From Ursus arctos (Eukaryota; Chordata; Mammalia; Carnivora; Ursidae), in contig NW_026622875.1 of NCBI RefSeq assembly GCF_023065955.2, positions 15,541,001 to 15,605,000 of the forward strand: a stretch of 64,000 bases of DNA. Direction: 5' to 3'. Position numbers and translations under genes: made by a program. The notes below the pieces were generated by a model. That model searched no databases and was not told where the DNA came from. It worked only from the letters and a program-made list of their open reading frames with translations. Positions 1-12,349 of this stretch are shown here, piece after piece; the first letter of the stretch is position 1, and each line of letters opens with the position of its first letter.

Positions 1-324
1 TGCTTTGGCTATTCAGGGTCTTTCATGATTCCATACCAATTTTAGGATTGTTTGTTCTGGCTCTGTGAAAAATGCTGGTGATATTAGAAACTATCATCTG
101 ATAGGAGGTGCAGGCAAACTGTGAGAGAAACACTGATTTATGCAAGTATGGGATAGCCCATTTCCGTCTCACCCTTGCTATAATAATCACTTTGCTTATC
201 CTTTCCAGATCAGTAAAGCATAAGTAGACTATCCTAGCCCATGTGGACAGAAGAGATGAGGGCTAATGGGTGGTAACGGATGCTCACAGGATCTGATGTT
301 AGGCGTGTACAACTGTAAAACCTT

Positions 325-480
325 CTGAGGAGTAATTTGGTGATAGGAATCAAGACTTAAAGATACTCTTTGGCCCAGCAATTCCACGACTGGAAACTTA
401 CCTTAAGGAAAAAATCAGAGGACTGTACAAAGATAAACGTATAAAAATGGTTACTCATCATAGGGCAATAGACTAATGAA
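325..480 (+). mobile_element. Ancient L1ME-like ORF2 3' fragment
   Basis: The phrase 'ggcccagcaattccac' followed by 'ccttaaggaaaaaatcag' matches the end of ORF2 in old mammalian L1 elements, where the frame reads like 'ALQFH...L.KE'. It is interrupted by substitutions and has no usable frame. It probably belongs to the same insertion as the 3' piece at 820-1130. The 340 bases between them are not recognisable. Confidence 0.6.
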
Positions 481-819
481 AAGTCCTTCCAAACAGAAAA
501 TTGTTAAATCAGAGGCACTAAGCCAAATGAAGGGTAACTGAAATTAGTAATGTAGGCTGGGTATAGGACAGTAGGGAGTAGTAGCAAATTAGGAGTGCTG
601 CAGACCATGCAGGCAGCTCTAGCAGGTGGTTGCCATGGGTGGGTACTGGATCAGGGTTGCCAGAGCTTTTGATTTATCCAAATCACCTGGAAATCCTTAT
701 TTTTTGTAAGACATTTTCTAAGTTTTTGTGCAGGAAAAACCAAATGTAATTGTGGGCCTTAAGTCATGGGCTGCCACTATCCAACCTTTTAATAAATACA
801 TTAATTGGAAACAAAACAA
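481..819. other. Unrecognised stretch between two L1ME pieces
   Basis: No gene, domain or repeat was recognised. It separates two fragments of apparently one old L1, so it may be a diverged part of the L1 or a later insertion. Confidence 0.4.
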
Positions 820-1130
820 AAAACCCTGCAAAGTAAATTATAAAAAAATCTGTAGTAGAAGAGAATGCCAGTTTACTAAAAATGATGCTATAGTTGTATC
901 TTTATCGACATACATAGTCCAGATGTTGCAAAATAGCATATGTAATATGGTCCCAAGTTTTGCAAATACATATAACATATATTTGTTGCATTTGTATGAG
1001 AGGGAAAAAGATTTGCATTATGTTCACTAAAATCAGCATGGCTCTCTCTGGGTGAGGAATTCAGGGACAGTTTGATTTTTTATTTTCTATTTTTTCTGCT
1101 TTGAGGCTATATTGTATAATAAAATTTAAT
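820..1130 (+). mobile_element. Ancient L1ME-like 3' end
   Basis: The order of blocks is typical of old L1 3' ends: 'atatggtcccaagttttgc', then 'ggctctctctgggtgagg', then a T-rich 'ttttattttctattttttctgcttt' region, closing in an AT-rich 'aataaaatttaatta' tail. No coding potential remains. The 100-codon open frame starting at 728 runs across this non-coding repeat and is not a gene. Confidence 0.6.
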
Positions 1131-4100
1131 TAAAGATAGCAAAATGTATTTGATTCTACAATGGAAAAGGTGATACAAAATGAAGCAGGAGAACAGAATG
1201 AGAAGGACCTGAAGATGGCAGAGAATTTAATAGGAAATTAAGAATGCACTCAAACTGTTGGGAGTCAAAAATTAATGCATTCAAAAACCAGTTTGACAAA
1301 TATGTTTCATATTAGGAGCAGGGTTATTTTCCAAAAGGGTACCAGAGTTACAAAGATAAATAAGATAGAGTCTCTTCCCTCTAGGAGTCCACAGTCTAAT
1401 GAGGATCTCCCAGTGTTACCTTTTAATTGTGTAACTTAGAAATGTAATCACAGAATAAAATAAGGGCATGAGAACAAAGGAATTTAGAAATTGGAAAAAC
1501 TGTAATTTTGTTTTTGTGGCCTGATTTAGAATGTCAGGATGATAAAAGTCACAGAAATCAATATCATTATGGAATTATACTTGATTTTAATGGGAAAATG
1601 TCATGACATAATTTAGAGGCATTTTAAAGTAGAGGGAATAATTGAATACTAATAATTTTATAAGAAAATTCTATACAGAAAAGTTACAACTGATTTATGT
1701 AATTTGTTTTCTTGGGATTCCAAATATAATTAGATAAATGCCATGTTCCAAATATAATGATTGCTCCCTTTTTCTAGTGTCAAAATCTATATAAGGCGGG
1801 TGTATCTTGGACAAAAATACAAATAAATTTAGTTGCCACAAAGGTTCCTCATCATGAAAAGTTGTTAAAAAAATTCGCATACCCTAAAGATGATCCTTTT
1901 AGGACACTTTGATGTATTTTTTATTATGATGAAAAAAATAAAAGAATTAAAGCAGTGAAAATTTCAGCTAGTTAAAATTTTAATTTGTGCTTTGTAAAAG
2001 CATCTTGTAGAACTTCAGAAGAAGCATTAAAGACAATTAAAATATATACATAGAGCAATCACTTGCAAAATGAAGCCTGAATTGACATGACAAAATGTGC
2101 AAATGACATAAAATGGTGGTGGGGGATGCTAAGCATAAAGGACACAATGAAACTGAGGAAATTGGCTGACTAGAAAGAGCATATGTAAGTAAATGGTATC
2201 TGTAATTCAATATATAGAGATATAAGGTAATGATCCTAGACACTAAATTCAGAAGGAATGTGCTGTCAGTAGCCATATGCTCCAAAACATTTAAGAGGAA
2301 AAGAATCTCTGGGTATTGGTAGAAAAGCACAATAAATGTTCCTGCATAGGTTTTCAGAGCAATAACCCCCTGCACAGTTCCAAGAGGCACTAATAAATAC
2401 ATCAGATTTAAGTAGAGGAAATTATGAAAGCATTTTTAAAAGTGTTGCTGGGATCATGTATAGAAAGCCACATGCACTTTCTTTTACTTTAAAAGTAGGG
2501 AAATAATAAAGCTTAGAAAAACAACAGGGTAATACCAAAGGGATAAAAATCTAAGATTTACTGAAAACAGAAAAAGATACATGAAAGAGCACCAGTCATA
2601 ATCAAGGCTCAAAGAAAAAGTGTATGTCACAATTCTGCACTTTTCTAGGGATATCTCTTTTTTACAAATCACATTTTCAAACTTGTGTTATTTTTTACCC
2701 TTTCTTCGGTGTTTTTATTAGACTGATTTGAACATTGCAGTCCTTTCAGACAAAACTGGATTGGTCCTGAATAAAGAAATTCTTAAACCTTTATCCTTAA
2801 AGACTATACCTGACAGCACTGAACTTATATGTTTATCATTCTGATGCACACTCTTCCCATTTGCTTCCTCATCAGACTCAGGTTTCCAGGTACACTGGAC
2901 TTGCAGGAGTGAGATCTTGGCCTCAGCTCCAACTCACCTTGGGCAGAGGCCAGGATGAGCGCACTTGCTGAGCCAGATCAGGTTTCAGGGCCCCCGACCT
3001 TTTTCTTCTCTTTGACCTTTGCCATTACTTCCTCTACCTTCTCCTTTTGAATCAGCTCTTTCCTCAATGTGAAGTCTGATGTGTAACCCCTACTTCACAG
3101 GCCATTCTGTGGGGAAGATCAGGGTTCTTGCTCTGTGAGGACCCCTGGAATTGATTGCGTTTTATACAAATTTGAGTTATGATCATTTGAAATATTATGA
3201 CTTAAAATATTAATGCAATTTTACTGCCACATCACACTGGAAATTAAGTGACATTGCTGTGGTAACTTTTCTTACAAGTATTTTTTAAAACCAGAAAGTT
3301 CAGGAGAACCTTAGGTTATGCTTGCATGTTCTGCGTTTATGCTGAAACTCAAGATCAAGAGAGTTTGTCCCATGTTCCAAATTAAAAACAAAAACAAAAG
3401 CAACAAAATCAAGACTTGTATACTTTGAATGACTGACAGGCCCGGTAATTTGCAAACTAGTCTATTTCTAGAGCTGGTAAACAGAAATGACAGCTAACCG
3501 TGTCACAGTCTTACAGGGACTGGCACTTCTTAGGGGAAGGGTTAATATATTATTACTCCTCTATTGACCTCCATGATTATTTTACTTTGAAATCTTAAAA
3601 ACTCTTCTCTAACTATATCATGAACATTCACTAAGTGGTGGAGATAAAGCCAGTGCTAGGTAACTCACCTGAAAGTTAGCAATTTTGGAGCTAAAGCTAG
3701 ATGTCAAAAAACATCACAAAGAAGGCCAAATATTGCCAGGCTAATTTAGGAGAGAGCACTCTGCAAAGTATCAGTGATAATATTGAGAAAATAAAAAGAA
3801 GCAGCATTAAGCAAAACTACATTCTAGAGATTATAGATATATGCAGGCAGGATATATCCCCAATACTTTCCATTTATTCCGTTAGGAGAAATAATCTTGA
3901 ATAATGCCAGTTTTGAATTATGGGGTGACCTTCAGGAATGCATGTCTCCATTGCATAAAACTGAACTACTCTGTAACTCTGAGATTGCCTTGAGAGGTAA
4001 CCTTAACTGCAGTCCTCCCCCCACTCCCTACTGTACCCTGACTCTTCTGAAGCCTGGGGCTTCAGCTTGCTTGAAATTTTTGAGCTCTAATAACCCAGAC

Positions 4101-5340
4101 AACACGAACTCCAGAAGACCAGCAGTACTTGAAAATCTGCCTGCAGCTTCAGTTGTCTCACTGCTGCATGGTGTCATGCCAGCAAACTTAGTTCAATTTC
4201 TATAGTAATAGAAGATAAACCAATGTACTTGATTGTGTACTTTTGAAGAATTATTTTGTTTTCCGTTGAATTATCTGTGTAGATTTGGGGGGCGTGTTCA
4301 TATAGAACACTGCTGAAAAGCCTGAATATATGTCTCTGGTACAAATTCTGAGTTTTTCTGTTATATTAGCATCCACAGTTTCTTCGATTGTACCTGATTC
4401 GTACTTGATAAACACATAACGAAATGATGGAAAGTATGAAATAAATTTTGTGGTCTTGCCTAGCTGCCTAAACAATATTCCTAATATTTCCTCCACAGTA
4501 GAATACTTTCTGAGCTCCCAATAACAGGTGCTGCTGGAACTTATTCTGCTGATTTAAATTAAGGCTGGTTTATAAAGAATAAGTTGAGAACCATTGCTGC
4601 AAATGGATTATTTGTGTCCACAATTACGCTGCAGAAAGGAAATTATGCCATATCTCTTAGGCAGCAAAATCCTTTTCTAGTCAACGTATGACGACTGTGT
4701 TTTAACTTCCTATCTCCAAGAAATGAATCCATTCTTTTTGGCTGTAATTATCTTGGCTCAGAAGACCTAGGCATTTTTTTGTTTTGTTTTCTGCAGAGTC
4801 TCAGTGATTCATCATAAGAAACAGAAACTGGCCAAAATAAATTGTGCAAGGATTCCTCAGGGAAAAGAGCTACATAACTGATTGTGGATTCAATTTTGCA
4901 GTCAGTATTCTTTCTGTAAGTTAATTGTGTCCATTTCAGGTCATCAAAACAAAACAAAACACAACAAACAAACAAAATACATTTCGCTTAGGACATTTTG
5001 TTCATGATAGTTTTGTATCTTTAATAAAGATGCACACGTACTCCTGTCAATACTGGGCTAATAATGCTGAGAGTCTGTTAAATTGCAGCATCTGAAAAGA
5101 CACATGCATCACTGTCATGCTGTTTCTTGGCCTCACATTGGTTCAGAAAGATAAATACATCTAATGATTATTGTACTACTTAATGACCTACTAGATCCAT
5201 AAGAGATTTCATAGATCAGTTTCAAAGAATTGTGAAAAGCAAAATTATGATCTGAACATGAAATCAGAATCTTTCAGTTTTAGTGGAAGAAGACTAAAGA
5301 TGGAGGGCAGCTTACAAACTGGCGAATGTTTGTGGCTTAA
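1131..5340. other. Intergenic DNA, no recognisable gene
   Basis: AT-rich sequence with only short scattered open frames. I see no CAN-SINE, L1 or LTR signature that I can name. The 2,860-3,150 part is richer in G+C and contains a short lysine-rich frame on the minus strand, which is discussed and rejected elsewhere. The 3,890-4,205 part has an open frame of 102 codons with unremarkable composition and no recognised motif. Confidence 0.5.
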
Positions 5341-5351
5341 GGCATGTTTCC

Positions 5352-5895
5352 TTTTTTTTTTTTTTTGCATAGAAAATCTAGATAGAACTTAAAAAATTTA
5401 CAAAAGGAACTCATATATAGCAAGAGTATACGCTAACATGGAAGATGTTAATAGTGCTATTAGCCAGTGTGATTTCTATCATTATCAGCCATTATTCTAA
5501 GAATGGTAAGTGGCAGATAAAGAGCTCAGCTGAAATTTCCATCTTTTTTGTAGTTGGCATGTAAAATGCATATACTATCTCTAAAATTGTCACCCTTTTG
5601 TCACAAATTGCTCATTATATTTGCTTAGACTTGTGAAATGGAAAATATTTTATTTAAAGGAAATAAAAGCAGGAAACATTGAGTAAAAGACCTGTGACTG
5701 TTTTTAGGATGTGTATTTTAAAATCTTTAGTAGTGGTCTTAAGACTATGAATGAGTCAATAGAAGCTAGGAAATCTGGCAATTAAAAAAAAAAGGAAGGA
5801 AAAGAAATGAAAAGAAATGGGAAAAAAAAAGAAAAAAAAAGCTGAACTGCGACTAATGTGACCTGGAGAGAAGCTCTAGATTTTTTTTTTTTTAA
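5352..5895. repeat. Poly-T and A-rich/GA-rich low-complexity tracts
   Basis: A T run near 5,352-5,366, an A/G-rich tract near 5,783-5,842 made of A runs broken by 'gg' and 'g', and another T run near 5,880-5,893. These may be decayed poly-A tails of old retro-insertions, but no element body is recognisable beside them. Confidence 0.6.
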
Positions 5896-8000
5896 ATTAA
5901 AAGTAATTTTGAAAGCCTCATTTGAAAGGGGTCTCAACGAAGTAGCTCAGGAAGCTCTTGAAATCATCTGTAAGTGACTTATTTCGATCAGGAGTTATGC
6001 TGGTTAATATTTAGTGATTAAATGGGCATATATAAGTGAATATAATGCTACACGTGAAAAGTTGTTAATACTTAATGTCACATTCAAGGATTAAAACGCA
6101 GATAGAATATACAAGAATTTTGGTCGGATCTAAAGACCAGAAGACAGAAAGGGAAGTAAGGAAAAAAAGGATGGTTATATTGTTCTTTTTAAAGAGTAGA
6201 GAATGTGGCAATATTAATTTATTCCAGGATAACATAATCTTTGACATTTAGTCGCTATTCTGCTGTGGGGCTGTTTTTTTAAATGCTTAATGTTGAAACA
6301 GTGACTTGACATCCCAAAGCCATGTTGCAGAATTTGAATTTATGTTAAACTTTTCTTTATGCAGAATCCAAACCGTTTGTACTTTGTAAATGCCCAATAA
6401 ATAGAATTTAAATTCATGTAGTGTACAATGAGGATGGCTGTACATGGCAATAAACCATAGATTATCAGACCTTCAAGTGATTTTTGAACCATAATCCTAG
6501 AAAAATTAAATTTTGTTCCTGAGTAGCTTCAGTGCAAAACATATTTTGACTGGACTTGAATTCTGTAAGAATTTTGAATATGTATATAACATGTATGAAA
6601 GCTCTCAGCTTATCAAAAAAAAATTGTTAACTATCTCCTGCCATTCTGAATGCATTTGAATTGACTGCATCATATTATGGTCTCTAAAAAATGCTATTTA
6701 AAAGGAAAATGTTCCTTGAATGGGTAAGCCTTTATAATATAGAGGGCATTATTATAACCATTAAAAATATATTTATTAAAAATAAGCATTTCTTTTTAAG
6801 GTATTTGAATAACTGTCTGACATCCACCATTTTAAGCCAGTGCACTAAAACATTGCCTCAGTAGTGTGTGCAGTTTCTAATATATGCTTTTTAATCATTC
6901 TTCTTGCTTCTTCAAGCAAAAACAACAACTTACACTCATTGGCATTAAATGACAGAAATCACAGTTAGTAATTCTGGTTGAAGTCTTTTGTTAATACCTC
7001 ATATTTATCAAAAAATTCCCTGTTCTAGGTTATAATGTATACTGCAATTGAAAAAACACAAATGGTACCAGAGAGCATACGGTTTTTTAATTTCCTTAAA
7101 AATAAAAAGCTAGGGAATTAAATGCCTGCTAATGAAGTGTTACATTTCTTAGTTTTCTGCAACTCATTTTAATTGAAAAAAAAAATCCCTTAAAGTGTCT
7201 CCCATTTTCCAATTCTCAGAAGAGAAATAAGAATGATCTATAAAAGAACATGCAGCTCAATGACTAAAAAACTGAAGCAAAAGGGCCTTTCTTTTAAAAA
7301 TTTGCATTCTTTATATATACGTGAGAAGAGGTACAGAGTTCAGATGTTCAGATTCATTTTTAACAGATTTTTCAAGCATTCGGTTAGATATTTCTGTAGA
7401 ATAATCTTAGTAGTTTAAGGGAGTGACAAATGAACATTTTAGGCTCCCCTGACCCCTGGCAACACTAAACTAAATTACCTGTTCTCCAAACAGAGCCCTC
7501 TATACATCTCTTTCTTCCTTCAAATGCCGATTAAAACAGCAAGAGGCTGATGAAAAATACGTTGTGTTGACACAGGCATAAAACAGTAATGGAAATGTGT
7601 GAAATCACAGTGTGACTCTGGGACCAGGTACAATTTGGACTGTAAGATACGAGTAGACTTCCTGAGGTTCGGAGCCATCCTCAGAGAAGGGCAATAGTCT
7701 GAGGGCTGGGGAAAGTTTGAGATGCTTAGCCCGAGGGAGGCAGGGTAAGCTTGTGTCTGTAAGGGAGCTTCAAAGACCTGGGACACCTAATTTCTCCTCT
7801 AGGCTCTGCCTTTTGACCAAGGAAATAATTGTGCTGTTCAATGGAGGACTGTGTTCCAACATCATCCTTGGTTTTGAGAACCTTTGTTATTAGACACGAA
7901 ATGAATGTAAGAAGCCCAGAGAAGTATTCCCACATATTTAGCATATTATCGCTACAGCCCCTTTGGAAGCTAAAGTGGGAGATGGTGATGGACAATATGG
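5896..8000. other. Intergenic DNA, no recognisable gene
   Basis: AT-rich unique-looking sequence. The stretch 7,440-7,850 is richer in G+C, but no frame carries a recognisable domain. Nothing else can be supported. Confidence 0.5.
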
Positions 8001-8001
8001 A

Positions 8002-8117
8002 AGAAAGGGGAGGAAGAGGTATGCCTGAAGGGGAAACAGGGAGGGAGAAAGTAGAGGGAGAAGGAGAAAGTGGAAAAGAAGGTGGAGAAAGAAAAGAAGA
8101 AGTAGAGTGAGAAAAGG
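8002..8117 (+). repeat. Polypurine (GA-rich) tract
   Basis: About 115 bases on the plus strand are almost entirely A and G in irregular arrangements such as 'ggagggagaaagtagaggg'. The bias opens long frames on both strands: 93 codons of K/E/G/R on plus, and 90 and 141 codons of S/F/P/L on minus. That explains the longest open frame in the window. Confidence 0.85.
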
Positions 8118-8417
8118 CTAATGTCTGTTTTTTCAAGTGAAGCATGCTCACCTAGAATCACGTGTGTGAGATTGTCTTTTAAATGGTCAAATACTATGTG
8201 CGTGTGCACCTGTGTGTACACGAGAGGACACTTAAGCCCCATGCAAGTGCATGTGCAGTGCTTACTCAGGCATCCTCCAGGAATGCCTAGGGAGCACTTG
8301 CCTCAGGGTGGCAGGGACCTCAATGGTACAATGGACAGAGCTCTGTAGTCTCTAGAAGACTGTGGACTGGGCTGACAAGCCTCTGGGGCTTTGCCACATA
8401 GCCACATTGAGAGAATT
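8118..8417. other. Intergenic DNA, no recognisable gene
   Basis: About 300 bases between the purine tract and a triplet repeat. There is a short GT-containing patch at 8,198-8,222. No gene recognised. Confidence 0.5.
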
Positions 8418-8453
8418 TGTTGTTGTTGTTGTTGTTGTTTTTGTTTTGTTTTT
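8418..8453. repeat. (TTG)n microsatellite grading into T-rich
   Basis: Seven consecutive TTG units followed by TTTTTG-type units and a T run. Confidence 0.9.
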
Positions 8454-10002
8454 TTACACTTCCTTAATCTCCTCTGCTATTCGGCTGTCCAGTCTCCAGA
8501 ATTCTGAGATGCCTATGACTTTGTTAAGAAGGAATTTCAGTACCTGAGCTGTCTTGGTATCCAACCGTGCAACAGAGCTGTTTTATTTATCTAGACTCTG
8601 TGTTTTTCTGGAAGGATGTCGTATCTCATAACCAGAACAGGGAAAATGATAGTATCTGCTTCAAAAGCATGAAAAGCAATGAGGACTATATCTGAATGAA
8701 CTTATCTTTTTGATAGGAATGTACTGTTCTAGAAAATATGAAACATTTACAGTGTGCAACTTTTACACATTTCCCCAGAGTATCCATATTTCTTTTACTC
8801 ATTTATATACCTATTTTTGCCACTCAGGATTCAGAGCAGCAGTGGAGACCATATACGTGAGGCTGCCATTTTTAGAAAATGGATCATGAGAATAGTTGAG
8901 CAGGAAACAAATAAAGTAGGGGTGAAAAATCCTGTAATAAAGTAATTATTCCCTTTATGAATCAGTTCATCAAGGAATTCTCTAAAGTCAAGCTGATTGC
9001 ATGCAATAATCATTGATTTATTTGACACAGATGGAGAGGATGACATTTAAAGTTAAAATTTAGGTACCACAAGTGGATGAAGATCAATTACAATAAGGGT
9101 GAAAGAGGGGAAAAGATGATCAATTGCCAGAGTTTTAATTCACATACATACTCCCCTTCCAACCTCCAGAGCTAAATTCTGAGACATTTTTGGGACTATA
9201 TTACAAATTGATTAGACAGGTTCACCAGAGGCCTTTTGCATGGGGGCTGAGGATTCTCCTTGGAAAGCACTTAACCTTGAAGAAAAAGGCACCTGGACAA
9301 AGACACTGAGTGAGTGAGAAAGTCTTTTTGAGTAGAACACAGTAACTGACCCTCAGCTTTATCTTCTGACTTAAGCATCCGTACCCCTGACTCATGGGTG
9401 AGGCCCGTGCAGATTAAAGCATCTACAAGAGAGACTTTTGACCTGAAAGCTTTGCAAATCAGTGGGACACAAATAGCACAGCTTTAGAGATGCCTCTAGA
9501 TATCAGGAAGCAGGAAGAGGAACAGACACATTGTGAGCCCTTGAGGGATACTTCCTTGAACAGTGAGAATATCAGTTGGCAAGTTTGGTTCCTGGGGAAA
9601 GATGGAAGAACAGTATCACTGCTGGTGTGGGAATCACCTTGGGAATCACCACAAATATTTGATGGGGATTTTGTAGGGCGCTGAAGGTTTTGAATTTTCC
9701 GTCAAATCCAGAGCCAGTGAAATGTGAATTACAGTTTTTGCTGTGATCCTATTATTTCATAAAGTCTAGAAATATTGAGTTCAAACAGAAATTTATATTT
9801 TTGGGTAAGATGAGCTGGAATTTTGCCCTGGTTTGAATTTCAGTGGGCTTACAACAGTGTTATTGGCTTGCAGGCATTTTGAATGACCCTTGTGGTGGGG
9901 AGGAGACTTCTGTTTTTAACCTCAGAAACTGTCAGAGTGATTTAGCACTTTAGGGGAATGGATGGAGGGTTATGTTCTTGCCAGTAGAAATTGGGATATA
10001 AA
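8454..10002. other. Intergenic DNA, no recognisable gene
   Basis: No repeat family or coding domain recognised. Open frames are at most about 71 codons. The 8,970-9,050 part looks unbroken by repeats, but conservation cannot be judged from one sequence. Confidence 0.5.
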
Positions 10003-10013
10003 ACAACTCTAGA

Positions 10014-10223
10014 GGGATGCCTGGGTAGCTCAGTGGATTAAGCTTATGCCTTCGGCTCAGGTCATGATCCCAGGGTCCTGGGATCGAGTCCTGCATCCCA
10101 TCTGACCCCTTGCTCAGCGGGGAGCCTGCTTTTTCCTCTGCCTGCCGCACCCCCTGCTTGTGCTCTCTCTCTGACAAATAAATAAATAAATAAATAAATA
10201 AAATCTTTAAAAAAAAAAAAAAG
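10014..10223 (+). mobile_element. CAN-SINE (tRNA-Lys-derived carnivore SINE)
   Basis: It starts 'gggatgcctgggtagctcag', contains the 'caggtcatgatcccagggtc' core, a CT-rich segment, and ends in (AAAT)n plus 'atcttt' and a 14-base A run. A perfect 10-bp target-site duplication, 'acaactctag', flanks it at 10,003-10,012 and 10,224-10,233. Body and tail are complete, consistent with L1-mediated insertion. Confidence 0.95.
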
Positions 10224-10233
10224 ACAACTCTAG

Positions 10234-11119
10234 GCTCACAGTTAAATAAGCTCACACCATGGCCAGTATTCTAGGAGCTTTCCTGGAATGTGTCTGGAAG
10301 GTGTTTCTGCCTGAGCCAGTTGCCACAATAGCTACACTCATCTGTCAGCACAGCAATGTGGCATCCTTGGTGAGACCCCTAGTTAGTAGATCTTTACACA
10401 ATTCATGCACAGTAATGTCCTACTTGGCTAGAGGTCAGACTCCCAGCACCCTCTGTTCCCTGTAATGCAAACTTAGAAGTAAGCAAAAAAGGTCCTTGTG
10501 TACCCAAAATAGACCATGTCCCCAGACTAAAGCCATGGACTTTCCTTCTTAAAGGCTTATGTGCTGTCACTTAAAGATTATTTATTCTTACTTCCCTGAG
10601 GTCATAATAATTGTGGGTTTTCTGGTTTCCCAGCTCAAAGTAGATTAGAAGTAACAAATTAGAAAGGGGCAAGGGAATGTTAGAAGCAAAAAAACTGGCA
10701 GTAATGAAATGACATTTATTAGGTAAGGAAGGGGGAAGCAAAAAATTAAGAACACAAACACAGAATTCTGTGTGTTTTACAGAATTACACAGTGATAACG
10801 ATTCATAATGATGGCACAGTTATCAAAAAGGCCAATTTATGTTCAGCAGTTGCTATTTTAAAAAGGCAGAGAAGAATTTAATATAGTTTTCAAAAATTTA
10901 CATAAAATGATATAAAAAATAGGTTTGAGCATCCAAAGGGGTAAGCTTGAGCTATCTAGATGAAATGCATGGTCTGCCTCCTTCCCAAAGATGATTACTA
11001 TATTTGAATTCTCAGAACACTCTATTTGTACCTTTCTAATGGCACTTGCTGTTTTCATCATTGTATTACAGTCATTTGAGTTCATGCTAAATGCCATTTA
11101 ACTCACTTGGAGGCATGGA
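10234..11119. other. Intergenic DNA, no recognisable gene
   Basis: An open frame of 68 codons at 10,259 and one of 79 codons on minus at 10,858-11,097 have no recognisable domains. No repeat recognised. Confidence 0.5.
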
Positions 11120-11265
11120 GGAAGCTGGATTTAGTCTCTATCATGCCATGATGTATGTGACTTTGATGAGTCAGTCTCTCTGTACTTTAGCTTTTTTATT
11201 TATAAGACATAGGATTTGGAACAAATGAACTTGAAGTCCTTCCAGTTTGTAAATTGTATTCCTTT
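11120..11265 (+). mobile_element. MIR fragment, sense
   Basis: It follows the MIR pattern: a 'ctggattt' segment, then a '..tgtgactttgatgagtca' block, then 'tactttagcttttttatttataa' in the position of the MIR 'cctcatctgtaaaa' core. Diverged and partial. Confidence 0.55.
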
Positions 11266-11519
11266 ATTTAGTAAATTATAAGAATTTTATAGTGATGTGC
11301 AGAAGTATAGATGGGTTCCAATTTTACACATTAAGGACATCTGTAGTCACAACCAAACCAATTACAGGAGCTTATTGCCTGATAAATACTCATCCCTTGC
11401 AACATAAATAAAGGCAATTTTTTTTTCTAGTTATATTTGGCTTCTGTTGTTCTTATTGCTTGGCAACCATTTTCTCTTCTGATATTACTTTGGAAAAAAA
11501 TGCCTTTGCTATTATCTCA

Positions 11520-11690
11520 GTCTCTCTTTGGTCCTGGTGAAGTGACCTCATCCATTAGCTCTAGAATGGTCAAATGACTGAGGCCTGACCAATCAGCATA
11601 AGCCATCCTTTAGGGCAGAGTGATTGGTTCAATGATGGACATGTGACCCAAGCTGATACAGTAGAAGTCACTTCCAGGACATTTTTTGGA
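11520..11690. mobile_element. Possible ancient dispersed repeat, class unknown
   Basis: The words 'gcctgaccaatcagcataagcc' and 'gattggttcaatgatggacatgtgacccaagct' resemble a mammalian repeat with CCAAT-like 'ccaatcag' motifs. I recognise the pattern but cannot assign the family. Confidence 0.35.
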
Positions 11691-11742
11691 GATATTCACA
11701 CATTCAGGAAATGTGTAGAAGTTGTACCTTGTTAAGGTGTTT

Positions 11743-11836
11743 TTTATATATATTGTTATATATATATGTTTTATATATGTGTTTTTATATACATGTTATA
11801 TATATTTTTATGTACATATATTTATATATATATATT
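11743..11836. repeat. (TA)n-rich low-complexity tract
   Basis: About 95 bases of interrupted TA dinucleotides and T runs directly abut the tail end of the next SINE. This hides any target-site duplication for it. Confidence 0.9.
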
Positions 11837-12015
11837 TAAAGATTTTATTTATTTATTTGAGAGAGAGAGAGAGAGAAAGAACAAGGGCTGGGGGCAGAGG
11901 GAGAAGCAGACTCCCCACTGAGCAGGGAGCCAGAAGTGGGGCTCCATCCCAGGACCATGGGATCATGACCTGAGCTGACGGCAAATGCTTAATGACTGAG
12001 CCACTCAGGCACCCC
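11835..12015 (-). mobile_element. CAN-SINE, reverse orientation
   Basis: Reads as the reverse complement of the CAN-SINE: T-rich tail 'tttaaagattttatttattt', GA-rich segment, 'gatcatgacctgagc' core and the 'gccactcaggcacccc' head. The target duplication is not clear because the tail lies in TA-rich DNA. Confidence 0.93.
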
Positions 12016-12349
12016 AATCTTTTATATTTTCTAAAAGAGTACATTCCTATAAAAATACAAGTACATTGAGATATATCTCCTGTTAATATATAAATCAACA
12101 TATATCAGCACATATACTTCTTTCATTTTCTAAGTAAATTAAACTACTTATTGCAATTTGTAACACACATAGGTTAGTAATACAAGTTGGTCATAAACCA
12201 TCCTAATGAGTTCCACAATTTTGTTGATTTCAGATATTACTGGTGTGATTTTTTTTGTATATATCTGTCGCTTGCTAAATAATGTTCCACCCAGGTGCTG
12301 ATTTGAAGTAGATAATGACATTAATCCCTTTCAATGACTTCCCCATCCT

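Noticed and set aside
728..1030. 100-codon plus-strand frame
   Set aside because: It runs across the non-coding 3' part of an ancient L1ME.
2037..2402. 121-codon minus-strand frame rich in Leu, Tyr and Ile
   Set aside because: Composition follows AT-rich DNA; hydrophobic stretches are not enough to call a membrane protein, and there is no gene context.
2979..3085. Lysine-rich minus-strand frame reading like 'SDFTLRKELIQKEKVEEVM', suggestive of a processed pseudogene
   Set aside because: Only about 35 codons are open, no family could be named, and no poly-A tail or target duplication flanks it. It may be chance in a locally purine-rich strand.
7726..8151. Longest open frame in the window, 141 codons, minus strand
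   Set aside because: Its Ser/Pro/Phe/Leu-rich translation comes from the strand opposite the polypurine tract, and several overlapping frames are open for the same reason.
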